Shown here piece by piece: positions 16,432 through 28,712 of a stretch of 64,000 nt of DNA. The notes beneath the pieces are model-generated. The model did not search any database, was not told the DNA's origin, and worked only from the letters and a program-made list of their open reading frames with translations. The number at the start of each line of letters is the position of its first letter. Positions within the stretch are counted from its first letter, which is position 1. Made by a program: the position numbers and the translations under genes. Source of the stretch: Burkholderiales bacterium 39-55-53 (GTDB lineage: Bacteria; Pseudomonadota; Gammaproteobacteria; Burkholderiales; Burkholderiaceae_C); assembly GCA_002282445.1 (NCBI GenBank), contig NCJK01000002.1, positions 62,001 to 126,000 on the forward strand, in the 5' to 3' direction.

Positions 16432-17565
16432 TTAGCTCAAGTGCCGCAATGGGTGTGCAGACGCTGGCCAAGGGCTTTCAAAAAATGGCAGCACCATCTC
16501 TGGTGTGACCTCTGTAATGCGCGGGGGCTGCCACTTCGGCGTATGGTCCTTGTCCACGGCCAAGGCGCGAATACCCTCCACCGTTTCGCTGCTCACGCCA
16601 CGACGCGACAGATGATCCGTCTGAAAACAATGACGCACCAAGTCGCGTTCCATGCGCAAGTCTGCAGCCAGTGTCATGTGGCGGCCACGACGAACCTGTT
16701 CGAGCGTGACGCACAGCATCAAAGGCGACTGATGGTGCAAGCCTTTCAAGGTTTGCACCGACCATTCATCTGTACCTTGCAAGGCTTGTTCCATCTCGGC
16801 CACAGTGGCTAAACCGAACACCTTGTCGATCGGCCCCTGCTGCCAAGCAAACGTTTGAGCCAAAGCTTGCTCTGTTGTGGTCTTGCTTTGCGAGCGCAAC
16901 CAAGCCACCACCGCTTCACCACTGGCCCAGTCTTGCTGACGCAAAGCATCCCACAGCGCGGGTAAGGCAGATGAATCCACACACACATCGGCCAAGCCCA
17001 CATGCAGCGATTCGCCACCGCGCAGCACATAGCCCGTCAGCGCCAAGTACTCGCCCATGTAGGCAGGACATGCAGGACCTGTGCAACGACCTAAGAAATA
17101 ACCGCCGCCGACATCCGGAAACAAACCAATGTGCGTCTCTGGCATGGCCATCTTGGTTCGCTCGGTCACCACGCGCAGCGCAGCGCCTTGGCTGATGCCC
17201 ATGCCGCCGCCCATGACGATGCCATCCATCAAAGCAATGTAAGGCTTGCGATAGTTTTGAATCAAATGGTTGAGGCTGTATTCCTCGGTGAAGAAATCTT
17301 CCAGCGTCACATCGCCACTCAATGCAGCTTGGTGAAAGTAACGAATGTCACCGCCGGCACAGAACGCACCGAATGGGCCTTCTTTGTTGCTGCCTCGCAC
17401 CACCACAGCCCTCACCTGCGCGTCGTCTTGCCACTGCTGCAGCACATGGTTGAGCTCACGCACCATGGCCAGCGAGAGCGAATTCAAAGCCTTAGGGCGA
17501 TTCAGGGTGATGAGGCCCAAGTGGCCCACACGCTCAGCGTGCACATCGGTGGTGTAAGTGGACAT
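16432..17565 (-). CDS. Enoyl-CoA hydratase/isomerase family protein, 3-hydroxyisobutyryl-CoA hydrolase-like
   Basis: A 377-residue crotonase-fold protein of the longer HIBYL-CoA hydrolase group, which removes CoA from 3-hydroxyisobutyryl-CoA in valine breakdown. Motifs are F-G-A-F-C-A-G-G-D-I (about 66-75), M-D-G-I-V-M-G-G-G-M-G-I (about 115-126) and P-E-T-H-I-G-L-F-P-D-V-G-G-G (about 145-158), which carries the catalytic Glu/Asp region. The long C-terminal half distinguishes it from ordinary enoyl-CoA hydratases. It converges on the CoA-transferase gene. Substrate specificity is predicted from subfamily resemblance. Confidence 0.87.
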   Translation of the reverse strand: MSTYTTDVHAERVGHLGLITLNRPKALNSLSLAMVRELNHVLQQWQDDAQVRAVVVRGSNKEGPFGAFCAGGDIRYFHQAALSGDVTLEDFFTEEYSLNHLIQNYRKPYIALMDGIVMGGGMGISQGAALRVVTERTKMAMPETHIGLFPDVGGGYFLGRCTGPACPAYMGEYLALTGYVLRGGESLHVGLADVCVDSSALPALWDALRQQDWASGEAVVAWLRSQSKTTTEQALAQTFAWQQGPIDKVFGLATVAEMEQALQGTDEWSVQTLKGLHHQSPLMLCVTLEQVRRGRHMTLAADLRMERDLVRHCFQTDHLSRRGVSSETVEGIRALAVDKDHTPKWQPPRITEVTPEMVLPFFESPWPASAHPLRHLS

Positions 17566-17666
17566 GGTGATTCCTTCTTCAAGTACTTGTGTGTATTTTC
17601 TTCAATTCAATATCGCAGCGAACACCTGAGATGCACCCGCGCGACACCTCTAAAGTCGAGACGTAA

Positions 17667-17692
17667 AAAAGCCGAGGCAAACCTCGGCTTTT
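17667..17692 (-). terminator. Intrinsic terminator of the rimP-typA operon
   Basis: Stem GCCGAGG (17671-17677) and CCTCGGC (17682-17688), loop CAAA, flanked by A-rich sequence on the left and TTTT on the right. On the minus strand the hairpin is followed by six T, 17 bases past the typA stop. Confidence 0.9.
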
Positions 17693-17708
17693 CGTGCAAA
17701 CAAGTGGA

Positions 17709-19526
<1,818 letters not shown>

Positions 19527-19540
19527 GCTTCTCTCTTCCT

Positions 19541-20575
19541 TTATGCCTGCTCAGCCAATGCGGGCTGGTTCACAGACGAACTTTCTAAAATTTGTTGAAT
19601 TTCAAGGGGACTCAACAACCGTCCCGGAATCAGTTCCCCCGCTTTCACATGGGCAGTACCCAGCAAAGCGTGCGGTTGCTCCCCAAACACACTCACGCGA
19701 TCAAGGTCTGGCCAAGATCCGCGACGACGCACGCCGCTCAAGAAGCGACCTGCATTTTCAATATCCAATGTGACGACCGTGTGATCGCCCAAGAGCGACT
19801 GCACTGGCATCAAACGCGCTTCGCGTTGTGGCTCATCCATCGCGCTCAGGTCTTCCAAGGTCACACAAGCTGACTCTTCAAATGGGCCCGTGGCCACACG
19901 ACGCAAAGCACTCAAATGACCACCACAACCCAAATCCTCAGCGATGTCTTCACCAAGCGTGCGGATGTAGGTACCCTTGCTGCAGGTCACACGCAAACGC
20001 AAAAACGGTTTATCGCCATCGAGCTGCATGTCGAGCAGCTCTAAGTCGTGAATCACCACATGACGTGGCTCGCGCTCGACAGTTTCACCCGCACGCGCAT
20101 ATTCGTACAAAGCTTTGCCGTCCTTTTTCAAGGCGCTGTACATGGGTGGCACTTGCGTGATCGGCCCCATGAAACGGTCGAGCACTTCCACCACTTGACC
20201 TACGGTACAAGTGACAGGACGCTCTGAAATGACTTCACCTTCGGCATCCGCAGTGCTGGTTTTGACACCTAAGCGCACTGTGGTTTCGTAAGTTTTGTCA
20301 GCATCCAAATGGAGCTGACTGAATTTGGTGGCTGCCCCAAAACACAAAGGCAGCACACCGGTGGCCAATGGGTCGAGCGTACCGGTATGGCCCGCTTTTT
20401 CAGCCCGTAACAGCCACTTGGCTTTTTGCAACGCATCGTTGCTCGACAAACCAATCGGTTTGTCCAACAGCAACACACCATGCACAGGGCGACGCTGCAC
20501 CCGTACGCGCGGCGCGCGCGGCATAGGTGAACTGGGAGCCACATCGCTCCCTGATGTCTGCCCTGCGGCGTTCAT
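19541..20575 (-). CDS. truB: tRNA pseudouridine(55) synthase TruB
   Basis: TruB converts U55 of tRNAs to pseudouridine. The catalytic Asp lies in A-G-H-T-G-T-L-D-P-L-A-T-G (about 60-72), preceded by V-L-L-L-D-K-P-I-G-L-S-S-N (about 34-46); the C-terminal part carries a short PUA-like domain (G-E-L-I-P-G-R-L-L). The frame is open to 20617, which would overlap rbfA by 38 bases. The ATG at 20575, four bases after the rbfA stop, gives 344 residues and tighter operon packing, with an AAGGA upstream. I prefer 20575 but cannot exclude the longer form. Confidence 0.96.
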   Translation of the reverse strand: MNAAGQTSGSDVAPSSPMPRAPRVRVQRRPVHGVLLLDKPIGLSSNDALQKAKWLLRAEKAGHTGTLDPLATGVLPLCFGAATKFSQLHLDADKTYETTVRLGVKTSTADAEGEVISERPVTCTVGQVVEVLDRFMGPITQVPPMYSALKKDGKALYEYARAGETVEREPRHVVIHDLELLDMQLDGDKPFLRLRVTCSKGTYIRTLGEDIAEDLGCGGHLSALRRVATGPFEESACVTLEDLSAMDEPQREARLMPVQSLLGDHTVVTLDIENAGRFLSGVRRRGSWPDLDRVSVFGEQPHALLGTAHVKAGELIPGRLLSPLEIQQILESSSVNQPALAEQA

Positions 20576-20579
20576 GCGT

Positions 20580-20951
20580 TCAATCGTCCTTGGCTTTGCT
20601 AGCGACTGCTTTTGCAATCAGCGCATTCATGTCTGACGCGCGCTCAGGCGTGCGGTCATACACAAAGTGCAAGGTGGGTACGGTGTGGATGTGCAGGCGC
20701 TTGAACAAACCATTGCGCAGGAAACCTGCAGCTTGGTTCAAGCCCTCGCCTGTTTTCACAGGGTCGCCATTCAACACACTGAAATGCACTTTGGCATGGG
20801 CGTAATCGGGCGTCACTTCCACGCCTTGCAGCGTGACCATGCCCACGCGTGGGTCTTTCAACTCACGCGCGATCAACTCGGCCAGATCGCGTTGGATCTG
20901 GTCGGCCACCTGGTAGCTGCGGTTGGGGGTGCTGCTCGGTTTACGTGCCAT
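20580..20951 (-). CDS. rbfA: 30S ribosome-binding factor RbfA
   Basis: RbfA is a small KH-fold protein that binds late 30S precursors and helps 16S rRNA 5'-end maturation and cold adaptation. The 123-residue protein has [17 protein letters not shown] near 10-26 and the family's [17 protein letters not shown]. Size and position between infB and truB are typical. It starts 19 bases after the infB stop. Confidence 0.97.
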   Translation of the reverse strand: MARKPSSTPNRSYQVADQIQRDLAELIARELKDPRVGMVTLQGVEVTPDYAHAKVHFSVLNGDPVKTGEGLNQAAGFLRNGLFKRLHIHTVPTLHFVYDRTPERASDMNALIAKAVASKAKDD

Positions 20952-20970
20952 GCTTCATTGCACTGACGCT

Positions 20971-23802
20971 TTACAGCGTACGTGCCACCTCTTTGATTTC
21001 GAAGAATTCCAACACATCGCCTTCGACGATGTCGTTGTAGTTCTTGATGGTCAAACCGCACTCGAAGTTTTCTTTCACTTCTTTGGCATCGTCTTTGAAA
21101 CGCTTCAAGCTGTCGAGTTCGCCTGTGAAGACCACCACGTTGTTGCGCAACAAACGCAACTTGGCGTTGCGGCGTACCAAACCGGAGGTGACCATACAAC
21201 CCGCGATCGCACCAATCTTGCTGACGCGCAGCACTTGGCGAATCTCGGCTGTACCGATGACTTCTTCTTTCTTGTCGGGCGTGAGCATGCCGGACATCGC
21301 GGCTTTGAGCTCGTCCACAGCGTCATAAATGATGTTGTAGTAACGAATGTCCACGCCATTGCTCTCAGCCAACTTGCGCGCACCTGCATCGGCACGTGTG
21401 TTAAAGCCAATGATCACAGCCTTAGAAGCGATAGACAAGTTGACATCGCTCTCGCTGATGCCACCCACAGCGGCGTACACCAACTGAACTTTGACTTCTG
21501 CGGTCGACAACTTGAGCAACGAGGCTGCCAAAGCTTCTTGTGAACCTTGCACGTCGGCTTTGACGATGATGGGCAACAGTTTGACTTCGCCTGACGTCAT
21601 GTCGGAGAACATGTTCTCCAGCTTGGACGCTTGCTGCTTGGCCAACTTGGTGTTGCGCACCTTGCCTGCACGGTAGGTGGCGATTTCGCGGGCACGACGT
21701 TCGTCGGTCATGACCATGAATTCGTCGCCAGCTTGCGGCACTTCGGTGAGACCTTGAATCTCAACAGGGATCGATGGACCAGCAGACTTGATCGGCTTGC
21801 CGTTCTCGTCCAACATGGCTCGCACGCGGCCATAGGTTTGACCACCCAAGACCACATCGCCCACATTGAGCGTACCGGACTGAACCAGCACTGTGGCCAC
21901 AGGACCGCGACCTTTGTCCAGACGCGCTTCGATCACCAAGCCTTTGGCCATGGCGTCGACAGGCGCTTTGAGTTCGAGCACTTCGGCTTGCAAGAGCACT
22001 TGCTCCAGCAACTCGTCAATACCTGCACCGGTTTTGGCAGAGACTTCACAGAACGGTGAATCACCACCGAACTCTTCAGGCACCACTTCTTCGGCCACCA
22101 GTTCGCCTTTGACGCGTTCTGGGTTGGCACCGGGTTTGTCAATCTTGTTGACCGCCACCACGATGGGCACACCAGCAGCCTTGGCATGCTTGATAGCTTC
22201 TTTGGTTTGTGGCATCACGCCGTCGTCCGCCGCCACCACCAAGATGACGATGTCGGTGGCTTTCGCACCGCGAGCACGCATGGCCGTGAAGGCCTCGTGA
22301 CCGGGCGTATCCAAGAACGAGATCATGCCGCGTGGTGTTTCCACGTGGTAAGCGCCAATGTGTTGGGTAATGCCGCCGGCTTCGCCCGACGCGACTTTGG
22401 CGCGACGGATGTAGTCCAGCAAAGAAGTTTTACCGTGGTCCACGTGGCCCATGACCGTGACCACAGGGGCACGTGTGATGGACTCGGCTTGGTGGCCGGA
22501 TGCTTCTTCTTCGGTAAAGGCTTCTGGATCGTCCAAAGCAGCAATCACCGCCTTGTGGCCCATCTCTTCCACCACGATCATCGCGGTGTCTTGGTCCAAA
22601 GGCTGGTTGATGGTGGCCATTTGGCCGAGTTTCATCAACTGCTTGATGACTTCAGAGGCTTTGACCGCCATCTTGTGGGCCAACTCGCCCACGGTGATGG
22701 TTTCTGGCACGTGCACTTCCAGCACCCGTGCTTCGACCGGTGCTTGTGGTGCGCGGTCATCGTCACGATCGCGATCGCGTCGGCCTTTAGGGCCTCCACG
22801 CCAGCTGTTGCGGCCCACGCCACCACTCGCGTCGCCGCGTGTTTTGATGGCTTTCTTTTTAGCTTGTTCGTCGGCCCAGCTGGAGGACAGCTTGGCGCTC
22901 TTGACTTCTTTGTTGCCAGGTGCGGCTGTACCGGCTGCAGCAGGTGCGCCAGGACGTGCACCAGCACCGGGTGTACCGGCGGGCTTGTGCAAAGTGCCTT
23001 TGATGGTTTTTTCAGGCGCTGGTTCAGGCTTTTTAGCCACCATTTGCTTTTGAGGCGTACTCATCATCAAGCGAATGGCTTCAGCTTCAGCCAAAGCTTT
23101 GCGACGACGGGCGTCCAAATCCACAGCGCGAGCTGTGTCTTCGTCTGCGCGGGCCTTAGAGGCTGCGGCAGCTTCCACGCGAGCAGTTTCAGCGGCTTGC
23201 ACTTTGGCGTCGACCACAGGTTCGGCGGCTTCAGCTTTGGCTTCAGGAGTTACAGAGTCAGCAGCCACAGCGGCTTCGGCTTGCGCTTTGGCTTTGGCAG
23301 CTTCGGCCTTGGCTTGGTCTTTGGCTTCTTGTTCTTCGCGCACGCGGCGTTTTTCGGCCAGCTCTTCTTCTTGACGACGGATCAGCTCAGCTTGACGACG
23401 GGCTTCCTCCTCACGACGGGCCAATTCGGCATGGTCGATCACAGGTGCAGCAGGCGCTTCAACCTCTGCGGGTGCAGCTTGCACATCAGTCGCATCATCC
23501 TCATCACGTTTGACGAAGGTGCGTTTTTTGCGCACTTCCACTTGGATGGTGCGGGCTTTGCCTGTGGCGTCGGCTTGTTTGATCTCGGTGGTCGATTTCT
23601 TGACCAAGGTGATTTTCTTGCGCTCAGGAGAAGCCGTGCCATGGCTGGCTTGCAAATGGCTCAAGAGCTTTTGCTTGTCACCTTCGGTCAGCACATCGCT
23701 GGCCGAAGATTTGTTGACACCGGCTGCTTTGAGCTGGTCAAGCAGTGTGTCGTTTGGTTTTTTGAGTTCGCTTGCAAACTCGGCTACGGTCGTACTGGTC
23801 AT
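20971..23802 (-). CDS. infB: Translation initiation factor IF-2
   Basis: IF-2 brings initiator tRNA to the 30S subunit and promotes subunit joining. At 943 residues it is a long betaproteobacterial form: an N-terminal IF2 domain (about 1-55), a long Ala/Glu/Lys/Arg-rich charged linker (about 120-350), a second IF2_N domain (about 365-420), then the GTPase domain ([25 protein letters not shown]), domains II, III and IV. The linker gives rise to long antisense open frames that are not genes. It lies between nusA and rbfA, as usual. Confidence 0.98.
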   Translation of the reverse strand: MTSTTVAEFASELKKPNDTLLDQLKAAGVNKSSASDVLTEGDKQKLLSHLQASHGTASPERKKITLVKKSTTEIKQADATGKARTIQVEVRKKRTFVKRDEDDATDVQAAPAEVEAPAAPVIDHAELARREEEARRQAELIRRQEEELAEKRRVREEQEAKDQAKAEAAKAKAQAEAAVAADSVTPEAKAEAAEPVVDAKVQAAETARVEAAAASKARADEDTARAVDLDARRRKALAEAEAIRLMMSTPQKQMVAKKPEPAPEKTIKGTLHKPAGTPGAGARPGAPAAAGTAAPGNKEVKSAKLSSSWADEQAKKKAIKTRGDASGGVGRNSWRGGPKGRRDRDRDDDRAPQAPVEARVLEVHVPETITVGELAHKMAVKASEVIKQLMKLGQMATINQPLDQDTAMIVVEEMGHKAVIAALDDPEAFTEEEASGHQAESITRAPVVTVMGHVDHGKTSLLDYIRRAKVASGEAGGITQHIGAYHVETPRGMISFLDTPGHEAFTAMRARGAKATDIVILVVAADDGVMPQTKEAIKHAKAAGVPIVVAVNKIDKPGANPERVKGELVAEEVVPEEFGGDSPFCEVSAKTGAGIDELLEQVLLQAEVLELKAPVDAMAKGLVIEARLDKGRGPVATVLVQSGTLNVGDVVLGGQTYGRVRAMLDENGKPIKSAGPSIPVEIQGLTEVPQAGDEFMVMTDERRAREIATYRAGKVRNTKLAKQQASKLENMFSDMTSGEVKLLPIIVKADVQGSQEALAASLLKLSTAEVKVQLVYAAVGGISESDVNLSIASKAVIIGFNTRADAGARKLAESNGVDIRYYNIIYDAVDELKAAMSGMLTPDKKEEVIGTAEIRQVLRVSKIGAIAGCMVTSGLVRRNAKLRLLRNNVVVFTGELDSLKRFKDDAKEVKENFECGLTIKNYNDIVEGDVLEFFEIKEVARTL

Positions 23803-23826
23803 CTCTGGTATTCCTCTCCATGACCG

Positions 23827-25311
23827 TTACTCTTGACCCGTGAACCAATGTTCACGTGCCTTCAAGATCAGGGCTTTGGCATCTTCTTCGCTTTGGCCGG
23901 TGATGGCTGTGAGCTCGTCCACGGCCAAATCGGCCAAATCGTCACGGGTGTGTACGCCGCTCTCAGCCAACATGGGCAAGAACTCCGCATTCAATCCTTC
24001 GAGGTCGCGCAAATCTTGCGAAACTTCTTCGACGCTCTCTTCGCGTGCAATTTCCATGGTGAGCAGCGCATCCTTGGCACGTGTGCGCAACTCATTGATG
24101 GTGTCTTCATCAAAGCTTTCGATTTCCAACATCTCTTGCAATGGCACATACGCCACTTCTTCGAGACTGGTGAAACCTTCTTCAATCAAGATGTCAGCCA
24201 CTTCTTGGTCCACGTCCAACTTGGCCATGAACAATTCACGGATGCTGAAGGTTTCGTCAGCTTGCTTCTGAGCAGATTCAGCCGCATCCATGATGTTGAT
24301 TTTCCAGCCGGTCAGTTCAGCTGCCAAACGCACGTTTTGGCCGCCGCGACCGATGGCGATGGCGAGGTTTTCTTCGTCCACCACCACATCCATGGCGTGA
24401 CGCTCTTCGTCCACCACGATGGAGCTGACGTTGGCAGGTGCCAAAGCGCCAATCACAAACTGAGCTGGGTCTTCACTCCACAACACGATGTCCACGCGCT
24501 CGCCGGCGAGCTCGGTGGTCACGGCATTGACGCGAGTGCCACGCACGCCAACGCAAGTACCGATAGGGTCCACGCGTTTGTCGTGAGAGATCACAGCGAT
24601 CTTGGCGCGTGAACCAGCGTCACGGGCGCAAGATTTGATCTCGAGCATGCCTTGTTCGATTTCTGGCACTTCGTGGCGGAACAATTCGACCATGAATTCA
24701 GGCGCTGAGCGAGACAAGATGATGGGAGCGCCACGCAAAGTGAGGTCCACGTCCATGATCATGGCGCGCACACGGTCACCACTGCGGAAGTTTTCCTTAG
24801 GGATCATTTCGCTACGACGCAGACGACCTTCAACGCGACCGGATTCAACAATCAGGTCACCCTTGTCCATGCGTTTGACGGTACCGACAAAGATCTTGTC
24901 ACCACGAGACATGAAGTCGTTCAACAACATTTCGCGCTCAGCGTCACGGATCTTTTGCAAGATCACTTGCTTGGCAGCCATCGCACCGATACGACCGATG
25001 GGCAAGGACTCAACGCCCTCTTCGATGTATTCGCCTTCTTCAACGTCGGCCACTCGCTCGCGGGCGTCCATCAACATTTCTTCTGCTTCTGGGTTTTGCA
25101 AACCTGCTTCATCAGGCACAACCAACCAACGGCGGAACGTTTCGTATTCGCCGGTGTCGCGGTTCATCGCGACGCGAATGTCCACTTCACCTTCGTACAA
25201 CTTCTTAGTGGCTTGGGCCAGCGCCAACTCGACGGCGCCAAACACCACATCGCGTTCGACGTTTTTCTCGCGCGAGATTGCCTCGACCAGCATCAACATT
25301 TCGCGGTTCAT
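23827..25311 (-). CDS. nusA: Transcription termination/antitermination factor NusA
   Basis: NusA binds RNA polymerase and modulates pausing, termination and antitermination. The 494-residue protein has the N-terminal polymerase-binding domain (about 1-125), S1 (about 135-200), two KH domains (about 200-345; contains [10 protein letters not shown]) and two C-terminal acidic repeats (about 365-490, including the I-x-G-x-x-x-E-D-A end). Length and order are standard for proteobacteria. It follows rimP by 28 bases. Confidence 0.98.
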   Translation of the reverse strand: MNREMLMLVEAISREKNVERDVVFGAVELALAQATKKLYEGEVDIRVAMNRDTGEYETFRRWLVVPDEAGLQNPEAEEMLMDARERVADVEEGEYIEEGVESLPIGRIGAMAAKQVILQKIRDAEREMLLNDFMSRGDKIFVGTVKRMDKGDLIVESGRVEGRLRRSEMIPKENFRSGDRVRAMIMDVDLTLRGAPIILSRSAPEFMVELFRHEVPEIEQGMLEIKSCARDAGSRAKIAVISHDKRVDPIGTCVGVRGTRVNAVTTELAGERVDIVLWSEDPAQFVIGALAPANVSSIVVDEERHAMDVVVDEENLAIAIGRGGQNVRLAAELTGWKINIMDAAESAQKQADETFSIRELFMAKLDVDQEVADILIEEGFTSLEEVAYVPLQEMLEIESFDEDTINELRTRAKDALLTMEIAREESVEEVSQDLRDLEGLNAEFLPMLAESGVHTRDDLADLAVDELTAITGQSEEDAKALILKAREHWFTGQE

Positions 25312-25339
25312 GATCGGTTACTCCTTCTCTTACCTATGT

Positions 25340-25900
25340 TCAACGGGGCTTTTTGCCCTTGAAATCCACAATCGGAGCCAGACGTGCTTCTCGCAGCTCG
25401 TCCAGCGTGAAACCCAGTGCGTGCACTGGCATTTCGGCTAATCTTTTGGGGCTCACTTTTTGGCCAGGCTTGGCCTTGACTTCATCACGCCACGTGATTT
25501 GCCAACCTGCACCATCGTCGGTTCGTTCTAAAGTGCCACGGAATTTTTTACGGGTTGCAGCCACTTGGCCTGCAGCGGCTGCGCCGATGGGCGCTTTGAG
25601 CGTGAGGTCCACCTCTTCGCCCACAAAACGCTCGAAATCAGCTTGGTGACGCAAGGGGCGATCAATGCCAGGCGACGACACCTCAAGGCGGGCGTAGTCA
25701 GCGCCATCCACTTCCAAAGCAAATTGCAATTGGCGCGTGACGCGCTCGCAATCTTCGACATTGACGGGCTGAACAGGTTCGCCAGCCGTCCAAGGCATAT
25801 CAATCGTGATGCGCAATAGCCCCCCAGCAGAGCGTTCAATCTCTACCAAGTCGTAACCTAAGCCGGTCACAGTTTGTTCTACGGTTTGCTGCAAACTCAC
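25340..25900 (-). CDS. rimP: Ribosome maturation factor RimP
   Basis: RimP binds free 30S subunits and helps their maturation. The 186-residue protein starts at GTG 25900 (M-S-L-Q-Q-T-V-E) and contains the family motifs G-Y-D-L-V-E-I-E (14-21) and V-S-S-P-G-I-D-R-P-L (about 74-83). A basic C-terminal extension ends G-K-K-P-R. It is the first gene of the rimP-nusA-infB-rbfA-truB-typA operon. The leader between the upstream terminator and the GTG is short (about 45 bases) and must contain the promoter; I see no convincing -35/-10 pair. Confidence 0.96.
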   Translation of the reverse strand: MSLQQTVEQTVTGLGYDLVEIERSAGGLLRITIDMPWTAGEPVQPVNVEDCERVTRQLQFALEVDGADYARLEVSSPGIDRPLRHQADFERFVGEEVDLTLKAPIGAAAAGQVAATRKKFRGTLERTDDGAGWQITWRDEVKAKPGQKVSPKRLAEMPVHALGFTLDELREARLAPIVDFKGKKPR

Positions 25901-25944
25901 GTCGAAAAATAGCCTTCAAAATCAAAGATCAAAAAACAAACGAC

Positions 25945-25977
25945 CAAAAAAAACGAGCGGTAATTACCCGCCCGTTT
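25945..25977 (-). terminator. Intrinsic terminator of the ABC transporter operon
   Basis: Read on the minus strand, arms AAACGGGCGG (25977-25968) and CCGCTCGTTT (25960-25951) pair with one A-C mismatch around a GTAATTA loop, followed by further T residues (eight T in all) before GGTCG. It lies 60 bases past the yejF stop and just upstream of rimP. Confidence 0.75.
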
Positions 25978-26037
25978 GGTCGTGAAGCGCATATTGTAGC
26001 GCCTAAATGCTTGATTATCAAAGGATAAATGCTATTT

Positions 26038-27672
26038 TTAGACGTCAGCCCCCACCAAAATCTTCGTGTAAGGGGCCTGCGGATTGTTCAGCACTTGCTC
26101 AAACGTACCCGCCTCCACCACCTTACCCGCCTGCATGACCATGACATGGTGCGCCATGGCGCGGATGACCGAGACATCATGGGTGATGAGCAAATAGCTC
26201 AAACCCCGCTCGCGCTGGAGCTTTTGCAAGAGCTGCAGCACTTGAAGCTGAGTGGTGGCGTCCAAAGCGCTGGTGGGTTCGTCCAAGACCAAGACCTGCG
26301 GCTCTATGACCAAGGCACGGGCAATAGCCAAGCGCTGACGCTGACCACCCGAAAACTCATGCGGATAGCGCTGCAGCAAGCCCGGAAACTCGGTTTCGGT
26401 CAAGCCCACGGCGGCCAAAGTGACCAAAATGCGGCGAAGCCTGCCCAAGTCGTCCAGTTCAGGGGCGTGCAGCGTCAGCCCTTCAGAAACCAGTTCGCTG
26501 ACGTTCATACGAGGTGACAGCGATGAAAACGGGTCTTGGAAAACCACCTGCACTTTGCGACGCAGCGGCAAGTCTTGCGAAGCGTTGCCTTGCCAAGCAG
26601 CACCATCAATCGTCAATGAGCCTTGTGAGGGCATCAGACCAAGCGCCGCCAAAGCCAAGGTGGTTTTGCCCGAACCCGACTCGCCAATCACACCCAAGGT
26701 CTGACCTGCGCGCAAATCGAACGTGGCGCCCTGCACTGCCACAAATTCATCCCCTTTGAACCAGCCGCGCCAACCGGCGCGACGGATCGGGTAGCTGACG
26801 TGCAAAGCCCGAGCCTGAATGACGACGGGCGCGTTGCTTTTAGCCTCCACCACTTCGCGCGGAGGTTGGCTGTTGATCAGTTTTTGGGTGTACAGGTGCG
26901 TGGGGTAAGTCAGCACCACATCCACCGCCCCAGACTCCACCACCACGCCTTTTTCCATGACCAAGACTTGATCGGCAAAGTAGCGCACAGTATTCAAATC
27001 ATGTGTGATCAACAGCACAGCCATGCCAAAGCGCTTTTGCAAGTCGCTGAGCAAATCCAAAATTTGCGCGCGCAGCGACACATCCAAAGCCGTGGTGGGT
27101 TCATCGGCCACCAACAAGCGAGGTCGGCAAGCCAATGCCATGGCAATCATCACGCGTTGGCGCTGACCACCCGAGAGCTGATGCGGATAAGCACTGGCGC
27201 GGCGGACGGGTTCGGGGATGCCCGTGAGGTTGAGCAGTTCCACCGCCTCGTGCCAAGCTTCTTCGCGCGTCATGCCGCGTTTGAGTTCAAGCACTTCGGC
27301 AATTTGGTCACCCACCATCATCAAAGGGTTCAAGGCCGTCATGGGCTCTTGGAACACAAACGCAATGTCTTGCCCGCGGATGTTGATGAGCTCACGCTCG
27401 CTCAATTTCACCAAATCATGGGTGTGCGGCGCATCGGTGGCATCTGGGTGCAAGGTGTCTTCGTCTTGCGCCGTCCACAACACACGGCCCGAGACTCTCG
27501 CGCCTTCGAGCAACTTGACAAAGCTCAGCGCGGTCACGCTTTTGCCTGAGCCAGACTCGCCCACCAAGGCGAGCTTTTCGCCGAGGTCTAAGTTGAAGCT
27601 GATGCCTTTGACGACATCTTCCGATTGAAAACCAATGCGTAAATCGCGCACTTGAAGCAAAGGCAATCTCAT
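26038..27672 (-). CDS. yejF: Peptide ABC transporter, duplicated ATP-binding protein YejF-type
   Basis: The protein has two complete ABC ATPase modules in one chain (544 residues from ATG 27672), as in E. coli YejF. Module 1 has Walker A G-E-S-G-S-G-K-S near 40-47 and signature L-S-G-G-Q-R-Q-R; module 2 has G-E-S-G-S-G-K-T and F-S-G-G-Q-R-Q-R. It powers peptide import by YejB/YejE. The open frame extends to 27780, but the ATG at 27672 overlaps the yejE stop as ATGA and begins MRLPLLQVRDLRI, which fits the family. Confidence 0.93.
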   Translation of the reverse strand: MRLPLLQVRDLRIGFQSEDVVKGISFNLDLGEKLALVGESGSGKSVTALSFVKLLEGARVSGRVLWTAQDEDTLHPDATDAPHTHDLVKLSERELINIRGQDIAFVFQEPMTALNPLMMVGDQIAEVLELKRGMTREEAWHEAVELLNLTGIPEPVRRASAYPHQLSGGQRQRVMIAMALACRPRLLVADEPTTALDVSLRAQILDLLSDLQKRFGMAVLLITHDLNTVRYFADQVLVMEKGVVVESGAVDVVLTYPTHLYTQKLINSQPPREVVEAKSNAPVVIQARALHVSYPIRRAGWRGWFKGDEFVAVQGATFDLRAGQTLGVIGESGSGKTTLALAALGLMPSQGSLTIDGAAWQGNASQDLPLRRKVQVVFQDPFSSLSPRMNVSELVSEGLTLHAPELDDLGRLRRILVTLAAVGLTETEFPGLLQRYPHEFSGGQRQRLAIARALVIEPQVLVLDEPTSALDATTQLQVLQLLQKLQRERGLSYLLITHDVSVIRAMAHHVMVMQAGKVVEAGTFEQVLNNPQAPYTKILVGADV

Positions 27673-28712
27673 GAGCGCGCCTTTCTGGGGTCCAGCGCAT
27701 CGCGCAGGGCGTCGCCCATGAAGGTGAGCAGCATCAAGGTCACGACCAAGACGGCAAACGTGGATAACGAAATCCACCATGCATCAATGTTGTTTTTACC
27801 TTGCGCCAACAACTCGCCCAAGCTGGGTGTGCCAGGCGGTACACCCAGACCTAAAAAGTCCAATGATGTGAGCGACAAGATGGCCGCGCTCATGCGAAAC
27901 GGCAAAAAGGTGACCACCGGCGTCAAACTGTTGGGCAACACATGACGCCACATGATTTGCGCATCGGACAAGCCCAAGGCACGCGCAGCGCGCACATAGT
28001 CGAGCTGGCGGTTGCGCAAGAACTCGGCACGCACATAGTCAGACAACCCCATCCAGCCAAACAGCCCTAACAAAATCAGCAGCAAGCTGATGCTCGGGTC
28101 AAACACAGCAGAGAAGATGATAAGCAAATACAACTCAGGCATGGCACTCCACACCTCGATGAAGCGCTGCATGGCCAAGTCAGTCTTGCCACCGAAGAAA
28201 CCTTGCAAGGCTCCCGTTAAGATGCCAATGACCGTACCAAACAAGGTCAGCGCCAAAGCAAACAACACCGAAATGCGAAAGCCGTAAAGCAAACGCGCCA
28301 ATACATCGCGCCCACGGTCGTCCGTGCCAAACCAGTTGGCTGCAGAGGGTGGCGCGGGATTGGGCGTCGCCGCGAAGTAGTTCAAGGTGGTGTGGTGATA
28401 AGCCACGGGAGGATACAAGGCCCAGTTACCGGGTTTATCAAACTGGGCTTGAATGAAGGGATCCAAAAAATCTGTGGGCGTATCAAAGTCGCCGCCAAAC
28501 GTGGTCTCGGGCTGGTTGTGCACGATGGGCATGTAAAAGCTGCCGTTGTAGCGAGCCAGCAAAGGCTTGTCGTTGCACAAGACTTCGGCCAGCAAGCTCA
28601 ATCCAAAGAAAAATACAAACAACACCAAGCTGTAAAAGCCAAGGCGGTTATGCCTGAACCTCAGCCAAGCGCGCTGGGTGGGCGACAAAGATGCTTCAGT
28701 CGAATTTGACAC
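27669..28712 (-). CDS. yejE: Peptide ABC transporter permease YejE-type
   Basis: An inner-membrane permease of the OppC/YejE class, with a first membrane segment near 25-45 (Y-S-L-V-L-F-V-F-F-F-G-L-S-L-L), a large periplasmic loop and the permease core with the EAA-type loop [17 protein letters not shown] prefer the GTG at 28712 (17-base overlap with yejB, 347 residues). ATGs at 28730 and 28766 are alternatives with longer overlaps. E. coli YejABEF imports peptides, including microcin C; here the cargo is inferred. Confidence 0.9.
   Translation of the reverse strand: MSNSTEASLSPTQRAWLRFRHNRLGFYSLVLFVFFFGLSLLAEVLCNDKPLLARYNGSFYMPIVHNQPETTFGGDFDTPTDFLDPFIQAQFDKPGNWALYPPVAYHHTTLNYFAATPNPAPPSAANWFGTDDRGRDVLARLLYGFRISVLFALALTLFGTVIGILTGALQGFFGGKTDLAMQRFIEVWSAMPELYLLIIFSAVFDPSISLLLILLGLFGWMGLSDYVRAEFLRNRQLDYVRAARALGLSDAQIMWRHVLPNSLTPVVTFLPFRMSAAILSLTSLDFLGLGVPPGTPSLGELLAQGKNNIDAWWISLSTFAVLVVTLMLLTFMGDALRDALDPRKARS

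Noticed and set aside
22186-23823. A 545-codon plus-strand open frame antisense to infB
   Set aside because: It is a mirror of the Ala/Glu/Lys-rich IF-2 coding frame and has no recognisable motif or plausible start signal; infB on the minus strand is certain.
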